Shown: piece after piece, positions 23,141-32,020 of the stretch
Numbering within the stretch: the first letter of the stretch is position 1
Layout: the number at the start of each line of letters is the position of its first letter
Program-made: the position numbers and the translations under genes
Notes under the pieces: model-generated
Seen by the model: only the letters and a program-made list of their open reading frames with translations
What the model was told of the DNA's origin: nothing
The model's database searches: none
DNA from: Dehalococcoidia bacterium UBA1123
GTDB lineage: Bacteria; Chloroflexota; Dehalococcoidia; Lucifugimonadales; UBA1123
Assembly (NCBI GenBank): GCA_002313895.1
Contig: DCAW01000105.1
Location: 1-51,259 of the forward strand
Direction: 5' to 3'
Length of the DNA: 51,259 bases

Positions 23141-24852
23141 GCTGTCACACTCTCTTTTTGTTGGGTTCCGACTCTGTCGCGAATTCGGCTGGCTAGTTCG
23201 CGCACCTTGAAGGGCAATCCAGTGTACTGGGTAATGGCCTCGGCTTTCACTCCTTGTGATCGCAGCACGGAGGCAAATTGGCCCATATAATTCAATTCTG
23301 GCACCAGAACCAGATCTTTGGTTCTGAGTTCTTCTAACAGTTTCGGAGGCAGAGGACTGAGGTACATGGTGTAGTACCAACCCAGGTCAACACCTTCTTC
23401 GGCTAGCTCTTCGTAAGCCGACAGGCCAGAACCTTTGGATCCGCCCCACGGCATCAGAACTATCGAAGCATCAGTGTTTTGGCTTTCGTATGTCCCGTCC
23501 TCCAACAATTTCAGTTTGCTGAATCGGCGGTTGGTCATTTGGATATGGCGGTCTGCCAGGTGCGTAGTGTCGCCCATGCCGTCGTGCTCGCTGCCATTGG
23601 CGACGTAGCTTCCGGGGTTTCCGGGAATAGGCATGGGGGAAAGCTCCCAGCCATCGTAACGCTGGTAGCCATTGGTTCCTGTGTACACCGAACGGTTTTC
23701 AGAGTTCACTTTGCTGAGGTCGGGCTTCGGAATGTTCTGGTTGCGCTCTGAAAGCATGTGCTCACTCAGCACAACAACTGGCCCCTGATAGCGCTCTGCC
23801 CACGCAAATGCCCGATGACCGGCAACGAAGCACTCCTCAACGGTTCCGGGAGCGATTACTGGCATCTGCATATCGCCGTGGCCGGGATATAGGGCTGTCA
23901 GGAGGTCGGATTGTTCGGTTTTTGTCGGGAGTCCGGTGGAGGGGCCGCCGCGCTGAACGTCCACTACGACCACCGGAATTTCGGCCATCCATGCCAAGCC
24001 GATTCCTTCGCCCATCAGTGTGAAGCCGGGGCCTGCGGTGGCAGTCATAGCCTTTTTCCCAGCGAAAGCTGCGCCGATGATGGAGGTTATGGATTCGATC
24101 TCTGAAGTGGACTGGTAGGCGAACTTGCCAGGACCTGGAAGGTTGTTTTCCATGAATAGAAGTATTGGAGTGGCTGGGGAAATCGGGTAACCGACATAGA
24201 CGTCGATACCGGCAGCCATTGCGCCAAGGCTCAAGGCCACGTTGCCATTGATGAGTACCTGTTCGCCCTCGGGGGGGATCGCGTCAGCCATCTGCCCGAT
24301 CATGAAACCGCTATTTTCGGCTTCGATGCGCCCCAGCGTCAGGGCCTTGATGTTGGATTCTATGATCTCTTGATCGTTGGGGCGTCCTCTCGTGAAACGC
24401 TTGGTCACAAACTGTTCGAGGATGCTCTGGTCGATCTCCACCAAGTACGCCAGCGCGCCCATGACCACCATGTTAGCGGCTCGGGCGTTGCCCGTGGAAC
24501 GGGCCAAATCGTCGAAGGCCATGCCAAAGCTGTTCTCGACACCCTCCAACTCGAAGGTCCCGGAGTCGAAGATTATGACTCCGCCTTCTCTGATCTCGCT
24601 TTTATGCTCGTTGTAAGCATATTCGTTGAAGGCCACTAGCACGTCCAGGTCATCACCTGAACTGCGAATTGGCTCAGTGGATATGCGGGTCTGAGTCCAG
24701 ACGGGGCCACCTCGAATCTGCGATGGGAACGTGGAAAACGTCTGTACGTGGTAGCCCACCTGAGCATTCGCCGAAGCGAAGCCATCGGCGGAGGTCACGA
24801 CGCCCTGGCCGCCCTCTCCGGCGAATCGGACGACGAAATCTGTGTTTTTCAA
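23137..24852 (-). CDS. korA: 2-oxoacid:ferredoxin oxidoreductase, fused gamma-alpha subunit
   Basis: A 571-aa fusion. Residues about 1-185 are the gamma domain (VVRFAGEGGQGVVTSADGF, FPSQIRGGPVWTQTRIS). The rest is the alpha pyrimidine-binding domain with YVGYPISPATPIL, YQSTSEIESI, TATAGPGFTLMGEGIGLAW and VQRGGPSTGLPTKTEQSDL. This gamma-alpha arrangement is typical of KorA-type enzymes paired with a short beta subunit. I favour TTG 24852, since GGGAGAG lies 6 nt upstream; a TTG at 24870 overlaps that signal. A regulatory region with an inverted repeat and a CRP-like palindrome lies upstream. Confidence 0.88.
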   Translation of the reverse strand: MKNTDFVVRFAGEGGQGVVTSADGFASANAQVGYHVQTFSTFPSQIRGGPVWTQTRISTEPIRSSGDDLDVLVAFNEYAYNEHKSEIREGGVIIFDSGTFELEGVENSFGMAFDDLARSTGNARAANMVVMGALAYLVEIDQSILEQFVTKRFTRGRPNDQEIIESNIKALTLGRIEAENSGFMIGQMADAIPPEGEQVLINGNVALSLGAMAAGIDVYVGYPISPATPILLFMENNLPGPGKFAYQSTSEIESITSIIGAAFAGKKAMTATAGPGFTLMGEGIGLAWMAEIPVVVVDVQRGGPSTGLPTKTEQSDLLTALYPGHGDMQMPVIAPGTVEECFVAGHRAFAWAERYQGPVVVLSEHMLSERNQNIPKPDLSKVNSENRSVYTGTNGYQRYDGWELSPMPIPGNPGSYVANGSEHDGMGDTTHLADRHIQMTNRRFSKLKLLEDGTYESQNTDASIVLMPWGGSKGSGLSAYEELAEEGVDLGWYYTMYLSPLPPKLLEELRTKDLVLVPELNYMGQFASVLRSQGVKAEAITQYTGLPFKVRELASRIRDRVGTQQKESVTA

Positions 24853-24953
24853 TTCAACTCTCCCGGGCAACGATTATTTTCAGGCTTTTGGGCGCACGGC
24901 GCCAGAAGTCAGTCTATCAATGAATTAGAGTTTCATGAAGCAGATTGAGGCTC

Positions 24954-25010
24954 TTGATTTAAGTAAACGCGCGCCGCACCAGAGGTGTCTCTGGCCGCCC
25001 GTTAAATCAG
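24954..25010 (-). promoter_or_regulatory. nested inverted repeat upstream of korA
   Basis: CCAGAG (24979-24984) and CTCTGG (24989-24994) form a perfect stem with a GTGT loop. Outside it, TTGATTTAA (24954-24962) faces TTAAATCAG (25002-25010). The unit lies 100-160 nt before korA and could be an RNA hairpin in its leader or a double operator. Confidence 0.35.
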
Positions 25011-25139
25011 CGCTTCGATGGTCTTTTGACAATAGTTAGATTTAAGGAGATTTCAATATTTTGACGCAAGCCACCAGCGCGATTGAACCGATTATCAATG
25101 TCTTCCGAATATACCAGTTACCCATTTCAAGTGTCAATT

Positions 25140-25157
25140 TTGTGACATTATGCACAA
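25140..25157. promoter_or_regulatory. CRP/FNR-family-like palindrome
   Basis: TTGTGACATTATGCACAA is an 18-bp near-perfect palindrome matching TGTGA-N6-TCACA at nine of ten defined positions. It lies between the ccmB stop and korA, so if functional it most likely acts on korAB. Confidence 0.4.
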
Positions 25158-25223
25158 GTAGGCAAATTGCGCCTGATCCGACGGATTCGCTGTATCTACA
25201 GCCCAGAAAACGGCCTTAATGCT

Positions 25224-25898
25224 CTACTCCTCTATCACAAGGCTGAACGCCGCAGGGCAAACGACCAGGAAAATAGCGTCGAACACCGCGAGAAACGGAA
25301 TCCATCGAGTTAACTCTGCGCTCTCGTCTCCTCGAATCATCACCCCCGAAGCCTCCACAGCAGCTACTATGACCGGAACCACCACCGGGAAAAACAATAC
25401 AGGCAGCATGACCTCGCGCGATCGAGTGTTGATCGCCATTGCGGAGAAGGTCGTCCCGACCGTGGCAATTCCAAGTGTCGCGAGCAGAGCGATCGGCAAA
25501 AGGCCAGGTATCCATATCGGAAGGTTGAACAGCACAGCGAACACGGGATAGATGAACGCCTCGATCACCACCATGAACAGGAAATTCCCCAACAGCTTGC
25601 CGAAGAAGATAACGTCACGTCCCACTGGCGCCAGCATCAGTCCGTATAGATTGCCACGATCCTGTTCAATAGCAAAAGAACGGTTCAGGCCCAGCACGCC
25701 TCCAAAGAGGAAGGCCACCCACAGAATGCCGGGAGCGACCAGAGCCACGGTGCGGGGCGTCGGGTCCAGAGCAAAGTTGAATATCACGATGACCAGCAGG
25801 GCGAAGACCATCACCGACACAAGAATGTCCTTGGTCCGAAGCTCCAGAATGACGTCCTTTGTCACCACCGCAAATATCGCCGCAAAGTAGCCCCTCAC
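25224..25898 (-). CDS. ccmB: heme exporter protein CcmB
   Basis: A 224-aa membrane protein with about six hydrophobic segments. VTKDVILELRTKDILVS at the start, NRSFAIEQDRGNLYGLMLAPV (split around residue 80) and FGKLLGNFLFM are CcmB hallmarks. With CcmA and normally CcmC it forms the ABC complex that releases heme-loaded CcmE for cytochrome c maturation, system I. Here only A and B are present in the window. GTG start at 25898 overlaps the ccmA stop by 4 nt. Confidence 0.9.
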   Translation of the reverse strand: MRGYFAAIFAVVTKDVILELRTKDILVSVMVFALLVIVIFNFALDPTPRTVALVAPGILWVAFLFGGVLGLNRSFAIEQDRGNLYGLMLAPVGRDVIFFGKLLGNFLFMVVIEAFIYPVFAVLFNLPIWIPGLLPIALLATLGIATVGTTFSAMAINTRSREVMLPVLFFPVVVPVIVAAVEASGVMIRGDESAELTRWIPFLAVFDAIFLVVCPAAFSLVIEE

Positions 25899-26626
25899 GA
25901 CACCGCCCTCGTATGGCGCATATATGCTTCCTTCAAAGCCTCTGTGCCACCAGATTCCAAAGATTCCTGGTAGGCCACCCGTCCATTGACGAGAATTGCC
26001 ATGCGCTGCCCCAATGCGATAGCACGGTCGAGGCTGTGGGTCGTCATCAGCACTGTGCGCTGGGAGTTGGATTTGTCCGTCACGACGGCATCCAGCAGGC
26101 CCAGCGCCTCTTGATCCAGGCCGCTCTCCGGCTCGTCCATCAGTAGGATGACCGGGTCGTGGAGCAACGCCCGCGCAATGCTGAACCGCTTCTTCATGCC
26201 GTGAGAGAGGGTGCCGACCCGCTGATCGAGTCGCGGAGTCATGCCCATACGTTCGGTGACTTCAGCGATTCGCTGGTCGATTCGCTGAACACCGAACATG
26301 CGAGCCGAGAATCTAAGGTTCTCCCGCCCTGTCAGGTCGTCGTATAAAAGGGGGTCGTGGGTCACGACGCCGATAATTCGTCGGACGCTCTGGCCTCGTT
26401 TGGAGAGGGGCATCCCGCCGATGATGACATCTCCGGCGTCAGGCCTGGTGAGAGTCGCCAGAATCTTGATGAGCGTCGTTTTGCCGGAGCCGTTCGGGCC
26501 CAGAAGCGTCAACACCTGCCCCCAGGGGACCTCCAGATCGACGCTTCTCAACACGGGTGTGCGACCAAAAGCCTTCCGAAGACCGGAGACCTTGATTGCG
26601 AGTTCGACTTTTGGGCTTGGATTCAT
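25895..26626 (-). CDS. ccmA: heme exporter ATP-binding protein CcmA
   Basis: A 243-aa ABC ATPase. Walker A is GPNGSGKT at 43-50, the signature is LSHGMKKRFSIARAL (about 145-159), and Walker B is VILLMDEPESGLD. Pairing with CcmB by a 4-nt GTGA overlap supports the heme-export assignment over a generic exporter. ATG 26626. It is divergent from queF, and about 110 bp between them hold both promoters. On its own the ATPase sequence would not distinguish CcmA from other ABC proteins. Confidence 0.88.
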   Translation of the reverse strand: MNPSPKVELAIKVSGLRKAFGRTPVLRSVDLEVPWGQVLTLLGPNGSGKTTLIKILATLTRPDAGDVIIGGMPLSKRGQSVRRIIGVVTHDPLLYDDLTGRENLRFSARMFGVQRIDQRIAEVTERMGMTPRLDQRVGTLSHGMKKRFSIARALLHDPVILLMDEPESGLDQEALGLLDAVVTDKSNSQRTVLMTTHSLDRAIALGQRMAILVNGRVAYQESLESGGTEALKEAYMRHTRAVS

Positions 26627-26737
26627 CGGGACGAGATTCTCTATGCGCGATTGTTCGCCGTTACACTTTGCACGATTCGACAGTAACTGTAGTATAAAGG
26701 GACAACCATCCGCAAAACGAGAACAATCGAGGGTCGC

Positions 26738-27163
26738 ATGGCAACAATTCAGGAACTACAAAAGCAGTACGAAGGCCTTACGGATCAGCACCCGGAGCCT
26801 CGTCCCGAAGTGGACATAGACACAGCATGCCTGCTGGCCTTCGACTACGAATATTCAGGTCAGGACGCAGAGGTGGTAATCGACACCGACGAATTCACCG
26901 CCGTGTGCCCATGGACCAGCCTGCCGGACTTCGGGACTCTGGTCATCACGTACGTCCCAGACAAGGTTTGCATTGAGCTAAAGTCGCTGAAATACTACCT
27001 GCTCTCGTACACTGGAGTCGGCATCGTCCAGGAACACGCCGCCAACCGCATCCTAAACGACCTCGTTGAGGTCAGCCAGCCAAAGCGGATGACCATATCT
27101 CTTGACTACAAGGTCCGAGGCGGCCTGCACACCGCAGTCACTGCCCGCTACTCCGCAGACTAA
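26738..27163 (+). CDS. queF: 7-cyano-7-deazaguanine reductase QueF (type I)
   Basis: A 141-aa unimodular QueF of the tunnel-fold superfamily. Catalytic Cys57 is in AVCPWTSLPDFG, followed by Asp64. The signature CIELKSLKYYLLSY at about 78-91 is the NADPH-binding E-x-K-x-x-K motif. QEHAANRI (98-105) keeps the substrate-binding Glu99; the preceding His found in many members reads Gln here. It reduces preQ0 to preQ1 with two NADPH for queuosine in tRNA. No queC/D/E or tgt gene is in the window, so it stands alone. GAGGG precedes the ATG closely. Confidence 0.92.
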   Translation: MATIQELQKQYEGLTDQHPEPRPEVDIDTACLLAFDYEYSGQDAEVVIDTDEFTAVCPWTSLPDFGTLVITYVPDKVCIELKSLKYYLLSYTGVGIVQEHAANRILNDLVEVSQPKRMTISLDYKVRGGLHTAVTARYSAD

Positions 27164-27211
27164 GCCTGACGCCTTCCTGTGTGGCGCCTACGTCTTGTGT
27201 ATGAGCCAGGA

Positions 27212-27523
27212 CTATGGGGACGCCACCTGTATATCGTCACCGTCGATGTTCACCGCGTACGTGGGAACTGGCTCCGTAGCCGGAGGCATGGTGGCCTCGC
27301 CGGTGCGAACGTCGAACCTGCTGGCGTGCCATGGGCACTCGATCTCGCAACCGTCCAGCGTTCCATCGCCCAACGGCCCGCCAGCGTGGGGGCACTCCTC
27401 GCCTATCGCGTAAAACTCCCCTTCCACATGGGCCACCACTACGTTCTGCCCGTCAACCTCAGCGACCAAAAATTCGCCCTCTGGCACATTCGATGCTTTG
27501 CCGACCGTCACAAATTCGCCCAT
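27212..27523 (-). CDS. Rieske 2Fe-2S ferredoxin
   Basis: A 103-aa protein with the Rieske cluster motifs Cys44-Pro-His46 (CPHAGG) and Cys63-x-x-His66 (CPWHASRFD). The spacing and short length match soluble ferredoxin components of ring-hydroxylating dioxygenases and NirD-like proteins. It should pass single electrons to an oxygenase in the cytoplasm. No dioxygenase alpha subunit is adjacent; the nearest flavin monooxygenase genes are several kilobases away. ATG 27523 with AGGAG 9-10 nt upstream. It converges with queF and diverges from the FAH-family gene. Confidence 0.9.
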   Translation of the reverse strand: MGEFVTVGKASNVPEGEFLVAEVDGQNVVVAHVEGEFYAIGEECPHAGGPLGDGTLDGCEIECPWHASRFDVRTGEATMPPATEPVPTYAVNIDGDDIQVASP

Positions 27524-27693
27524 CGAGACATTCTCCTAAATGTGAACGCTTCACTATAAGTCTGATTCTGAAACCGCAGTATAACCCTAATCCGAACCCA
27601 ATGAAAAATGCTCTCTGGCCTAAGAATTGGGAATGGGATAAACTGTTGCGAACCGTCGAATTCGACATTTTAAGAGGAGGTCAGCATACCAAA

Positions 27694-28464
27694 ATGACCA
27701 AGTATGCCAGATACGAAGCCCACGGCGAAATAGCCTACGGAATCGTCGAGGGCGAACAGGTGACGCAGATCACCGCCGCCCCCTACGAGGACTACGAAGT
27801 AACCGACCATGCTCACAGCCTCGATGAGGTCAAGATTCTCGCGCCTGTGGTGCCCAACAAAGTGGTCGCCATCGGCCTTAACTACCGCAGCCACCTGGGA
27901 GGACGGGAAGGCCCCAAAGTGCCGGAGCCTTTCTTCAAGACAACGTCGTCGGTTATCGGGACCGGAGAGAATGTCATCATTCCCAAAGACGCCATTACCG
28001 AAGGCGTTTCCGTCCAGCCAGAGGCCGAGCTTTCGCTGGTCATCGGCAAAACAGCCAAACACGTCAGCAAGGAAGACGCCCTGGGTTACATCCTCGGCTA
28101 CACCTGCGGCAACGACATGAGCGCCCGCGACTGGCAGGCCAACGACCTCCAGTGGTGGAGGGCCAAGTCCTCGGACACCTTCACGCCTCTAGGCCCATAC
28201 ATTGTGACCGACCTCGACCCCAGCGCCCTGCGGCTCATCGGTCGCATCAACGGCAAGGTGGTCCAGGAACAGGTAACATCCGACCTGCTGCATGACGTGC
28301 CGACCATCATGGAGTTCGTCACGCGAGTCATGACCCTGAACCCCGGCGACGTCGTGATGACGGGCACCCCTGGCAGGCCCGACAACGTCAAAGAGGGCGA
28401 CGTGATGGAAGTCGAAATCGCCGAAATCGGAACTCTCAGTAATCCGGTGGTCAACGAGAGCTAG
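27694..28464 (+). CDS. fumarylacetoacetate hydrolase family protein
   Basis: A 256-aa FAH-fold protein. VAIGLNYRSHL (about 60-70), VQPEAELSLVIG (carrying metal-binding Glu residues), GYTCGNDMSARDWQ and the C-terminal GDVVMTGTPGRPDNVKEGD are family blocks. Members cleave C-C bonds or decarboxylate 2-oxo acids using Mg or Mn, for example in 4-hydroxyphenylacetate, homogentisate and catechol meta pathways. The start ATG 27694 was chosen because AGAGGAGG lies about 13 nt upstream and the N-terminus KYARYEAHGEIAYG aligns with relatives; the open frame extends further upstream without family similarity. A terminator follows 30 bp after the stop. Confidence 0.87.
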   Translation: MTKYARYEAHGEIAYGIVEGEQVTQITAAPYEDYEVTDHAHSLDEVKILAPVVPNKVVAIGLNYRSHLGGREGPKVPEPFFKTTSSVIGTGENVIIPKDAITEGVSVQPEAELSLVIGKTAKHVSKEDALGYILGYTCGNDMSARDWQANDLQWWRAKSSDTFTPLGPYIVTDLDPSALRLIGRINGKVVQEQVTSDLLHDVPTIMEFVTRVMTLNPGDVVMTGTPGRPDNVKEGDVMEVEIAEIGTLSNPVVNES

Positions 28465-28493
28465 TCACTGAGCATCGTGACCGAAAATAATAA

Positions 28494-28523
28494 GGGCGGG
28501 TTTCAGACCCGCCCTGTTAATTA
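28494..28523 (+). terminator. intrinsic terminator after the FAH-family gene
   Basis: GGGCGGG (28494-28500) and CCCGCCC (28508-28514) pair around TTTCAGA, followed by TGTTAATTAATTT. It shares its core with the hairpins at 4864, 17658 and 36742. Confidence 0.7.
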
Positions 28524-28593
28524 ATTTGTAAGCGTTCACTGCCGGTCGTGACATGACTTGCACAACGGCTCTGGGCAATGTTTGACAATCTGC

Positions 28594-29539
28594 ATGAACA
28601 ACCGACCAGATTTTGATTTTTGTCCAGACATTAGGGCGGAGTTGCCACGTCAAGCCCAAGCGCAGTTTAGCGCCATGCAGTCGCACATTGAAGAGATTGA
28701 GTCGCGTGTCCGAGAGTTTGAACTGGGTGAAGGGTGGTTAAAATCACGCGACCCAAGCCCATACACCTGGAACCTCAATACGCTGCACTGGTTCAAGGAA
28801 AGCAGCGTTGTAGAGGCCGACAAATACCGCACTCCTTACCCATCGGAATTTTCTCGATTCTCTCCGAGCTAATGACCGACGAACCCAAGGCCGTGCTAGA
28901 CGTTGGCTGCGGCACGGGACTCATCACTCGTAATCTAATGGAGTTCGTCGACAGAGTTGATGGCGTGGACTTCTCCGAGAACATGATCGAAACGGCGAAG
29001 ATTCTGCCAAACGGCAACCATCCCGGAACCAACTGGATCTGCGGACCAGTAGAAGAAGTCTTGCTCAGTCCGCCTTATGCGCTAATCACAGCGGGCCAAA
29101 GCCTTCATTGGATGGACTGGGAAGTAGTATCTCCCCGGTTGAAGGAGAGTCTCACTCGGAACGGATACCTGGCAATCGTCGGCCAGAAAAACTCGCCCAT
29201 GCCTTGGGACGGCGACCTGTTTAAGAAAATCATTCCGACTTACTCCACAAATCAGGACTTCGTACCTTACAACCTGGTCGAGGAGTTGGAGAGCCGAAAT
29301 CTGTTCCATTTAAGAAGGGGGAGAAGAGCGTTAAGCCTGTGTCGTTCCAGCAAAGTATCGACGATTATGTCGAGTCATTCCACTCCATGAACGGCTTCTC
29401 GCGGGAACGAATGACGGAAGAAGCGGCCCATGGCTTCGACAGCGAAGTTAGAGAACTGGTGTCGAAGTATTGCCCTGAAGGAGAGATGGTATTGCAGAGT
29501 GTCGGAAAGGTCGTCTGGGGCAACCCCACAACGAAATGA
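28594..29539 (+). pseudogene. class I methyltransferase split by two single-base frameshifts
   Basis: The protein reads through three frames. Frame 1 gives NTLHWFKESS and DKYRTPYPSEF. The next frame gives LSELMTDEPKAVLDVGCGTG, VDFSENMIETAK and SLTRNGYLAIVGQ. The third gives SFQQSIDDYVESFHSMNGFS and ends at 29539. The two shifts map to about 28855 (a TTTT run) and about 29308 (AAGAAGGGGG). Restoring one base at each site makes one continuous methyltransferase. Loss of single bases at homopolymers can be a sequencing or assembly error as easily as real decay. The first 50 residues after ATG 28594 are a coiled-coil-like segment and may belong to another gene. Confidence 0.65.
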
Positions 29540-29694
29540 GCCAAGCTATGAAGGGGAAAACAATTCTTGATTCCGAATATGAGAGCTGCTTTTCGAGTGC
29601 GAGCCATTTGCAATGAGGTAAGCGCTTGCGTCACCTGCGCCTTCTAGCCAGGAGCTGAACGCGTACATTAATTTGTGATGTGTCGCCCTTCGTC

Positions 29695-30423
29695 CTAGAA
29701 GAGTTGTTCCGCCCTGAAAACCAGCAGTTCTTGGCCCTTGCCTATTGTCCAGTAGTAGATGAGGTAGGCGCCTGCGCCGACCATTGCCAGGTTTCCGATA
29801 GGCTCGATGAGCGGGAAGATTTTTCGCATTCCTGCCGTCACCAGGCCCTTGAAGAAGACCACGCCCACCGTTGCCGCCATCATGACCGCTCCCATACCCA
29901 CGCCATAGGCAACCGAGCCTATGATTGTCTCCGCGGCGCCGCCGGCGCTCAGGCTCTGGCCCGCGACCACTCCAACCGCCGCCAGATAAATCGGCAGCGC
30001 GCAGCTAAGAGAGGCAATTGCGTAGGCCACGCCGAACAGGAAAGTCTGCTTCAGGCCCCGGCCTCCGCCCAGGTTGACTCGACTGGCGGCCATCAGCCCT
30101 AGCTTTCGCTTGGAGATCAGGAGCCACAGGCCAACTCCGGTTATTATCACTCCGACTCCCAGACCGGCGAATGGTAGGAACTGTCCGACGAGCCGTCCTC
30201 CCGCTGCCAGTATAAGCCCCACGGCGCCGAACACCACGATGAATCCTGCCGTCACCATCAACCCCATCAAGACTCCTCTGAGTCCAGAGACCACGGGGTT
30301 GGCATTTACATCAGTTGAGTCCAACTGGTAGCCAACGTACGCTGGAAACATGGCCGCGCCGCAGGGATTGAACGCCGCTACAAGGCCGGCTGAAAACGCG
30401 AATGCCAGAGGAACTTCTATCAT
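29695..30423 (-). CDS. CcdA/DsbD-like thiol-transport membrane protein
   Basis: A 242-aa protein with six or seven hydrophobic segments. FNPCGAAMFPAYVGYQL (about 18-34) holds the conserved CcdA motif with the first redox Cys, and SLSCALPIYL (about 138-147) the second. CcdA carries reducing equivalents from cytoplasmic thioredoxin across the membrane to apocytochrome c and periplasmic thiols. It fits with CcmAB 3 kb away, though that is another strand block. ATG at 30423. A TATAAT-like box on the minus strand at 30468-30473 may be its -10 element. Confidence 0.85.
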   Translation of the reverse strand: MIEVPLAFAFSAGLVAAFNPCGAAMFPAYVGYQLDSTDVNANPVVSGLRGVLMGLMVTAGFIVVFGAVGLILAAGGRLVGQFLPFAGLGVGVIITGVGLWLLISKRKLGLMAASRVNLGGGRGLKQTFLFGVAYAIASLSCALPIYLAAVGVVAGQSLSAGGAAETIIGSVAYGVGMGAVMMAATVGVVFFKGLVTAGMRKIFPLIEPIGNLAMVGAGAYLIYYWTIGKGQELLVFRAEQLF

Positions 30424-30598
30424 ATTTCACGCACTCCCGTTGAGGTCTGCCCTGACTGACTGACCCAATTATAACTTACCCGCCTGTTGTCCAGGTTTCA
30501 TCTGAACTGCTCATGTAATAGTTTCGACGTGCACAACTCTGGATACGATTTGACTGTGCAGTGAGATTTCAGAGAATTTCCGATATCGGTAAGCAGGA

Positions 30599-30628
30599 TT
30601 ACAATTCTGGGTTAACTGAGTTTATAAT
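30599..30628 (+). promoter_or_regulatory. predicted promoter of the MFS gene
   Basis: TTACAA (30599-30604), an 18-bp spacer and a perfect TATAAT (30623-30628), about 40 bp before the MFS start. Confidence 0.45.
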
Positions 30629-30667
30629 CCGGCCAATGATTCCAACGATTGATTTTCTCAGCAACCC

Positions 30668-31963
30668 ATGGCATTAGGCGGCCCCGACCGCGACTCTGGT
30701 TCAGAACGGGATTCCCATGGCGACCGGTTGCCCCCTCGGTTCACTTCGAAGCTAAGGCTCTGGTCAGCCTTCGAGTTTCGTGACTACAGATTCCTCTGGC
30801 TGTCGAGCATTTCATCTCTGTTCACAATGGAGATGCGCCTGCTGGCAACCAGCGTGTGGCTGTACCAGGAGACCGGTTCCGGCGTGCAGTTGGGAGTGTT
30901 GGGACTCATCCATCTAATCGTCCAGTTCCCCTCAATTCTCTACGGCGGAGTGCTGGCCGACAGGCTGGACCGCAAGAGGCTGATTGCGTTCACGCAGGTA
31001 TCCAGCTTTGTGCTGCTGACCATGTTGGCTCTGCTTTCTGCCGCCGATGCTCTTCATCCTTGGCACATTTATGGAGTGACCGCTGTTCTCAGCGTGACCA
31101 GCATCCTCGGGAGTCCGGCGCGCTCCGCGTTGACCTCCAACGTGGTGCCGAGAACCCACCTACTGCACGCGGTCACGTCCAATGTGGCAACCTTTGAGAT
31201 CGGAGCCATCGTGGCTCCCCTGGTCTTCACCGGACTCATAACGACGTTAGGTATAACCGTCATTTTCGCAGTTGCCGCAGCATTCGCCGTTCCCAGCGTG
31301 ATACTCCCTCTCATGATCCGCGCACAGAACATTGCGTCGTATGACGGCGAAGACGGAAAAGTTCTGCGTCGGGTGTGGCAGGGGTTCCAATTCGTTAGGT
31401 CTCATCCGATCCTGCCGGGTCTGCTAATCATGGATTTAGGCGTGAACATGGTCAGTTTCTTTCGTCAGGTCTTGCCCCTGATCGTGGACAGGCTCCTTCG
31501 GGCAGGCCCCGGCGCCGTCGGCGCTTTAACTGCCGCCAACTCGTTCGGAGGAGTCGCTGGCAGTCTGGCTGTTCTTTTCCTGGCGCGGTACCGCTCCAAA
31601 GGGATGCTTGTGCTATACGCGACCCTTGCCTACGGCGCATTGTTGATCGTCTTTGGATTGAGCAGTTCGATGCTGGTAGCCGTGCCGGTCATAATGGCCC
31701 TCGGAGTCACCGACGCCATAGGCATGGCGTCGCGCCAGACGATTGTGCAGTTGACCACGCCGGACGATGTCAGGGGCAGAGCCGTAAGCTTTCACGAAGT
31801 CTCAGCAGAGAGCGCGAACAACCTCGGCACCATTTACGTCGGTTTCATGTCTCAACAGTTCGGCACTCGCAACACGCTGGTCACGGGCGGATTCATCTCG
31901 ATGATCGTTGTCGTGGCAACGTGGGTCTTGATACGCGGAGTCCGCAGGTTCAGGTATCCTTAA
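30668..31963 (+). CDS. MFS transporter (MFS_3 group)
   Basis: A 431-aa, roughly 12-helix major facilitator protein with a hydrophilic 35-residue N-terminus. FRDYRFLWLSSISSLF starts helix 1. GGVLADRLDRKRLIAF is the conserved loop, and PDDVRGRAVSFHEVS (about 364-378) is the second-half loop. It resembles the 7144-8457 product in fold group but is not a close paralogue. Such proteins export siderophores or drugs; the substrate is unknown. ATG 30668 lacks a clear ribosome-binding site, and the predicted transcript leader is short. Confidence 0.85.
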   Translation: MALGGPDRDSGSERDSHGDRLPPRFTSKLRLWSAFEFRDYRFLWLSSISSLFTMEMRLLATSVWLYQETGSGVQLGVLGLIHLIVQFPSILYGGVLADRLDRKRLIAFTQVSSFVLLTMLALLSAADALHPWHIYGVTAVLSVTSILGSPARSALTSNVVPRTHLLHAVTSNVATFEIGAIVAPLVFTGLITTLGITVIFAVAAAFAVPSVILPLMIRAQNIASYDGEDGKVLRRVWQGFQFVRSHPILPGLLIMDLGVNMVSFFRQVLPLIVDRLLRAGPGAVGALTAANSFGGVAGSLAVLFLARYRSKGMLVLYATLAYGALLIVFGLSSSMLVAVPVIMALGVTDAIGMASRQTIVQLTTPDDVRGRAVSFHEVSAESANNLGTIYVGFMSQQFGTRNTLVTGGFISMIVVVATWVLIRGVRRFRYP

Positions 31964-32020
31964 CTGGAACCTGCGATGACGTCGTAGCATACTAATTATT
32001 ACCCGACAGAAAGGCAGCTA

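Noticed and set aside
25061..25219. 52-codon plus-strand frame with AAGGAG upstream between korA and ccmB
   Set aside because: TTG start at 11-nt spacing, AT-rich codons unlike neighbours, no recognisable protein features, and it overlaps a CRP-like palindrome.
27331..27693. 120-codon extension of the FAH-family gene upstream
   Set aside because: The extra sequence has no family similarity, overlaps the divergent Rieske gene and lies before the AGAGGAGG site.
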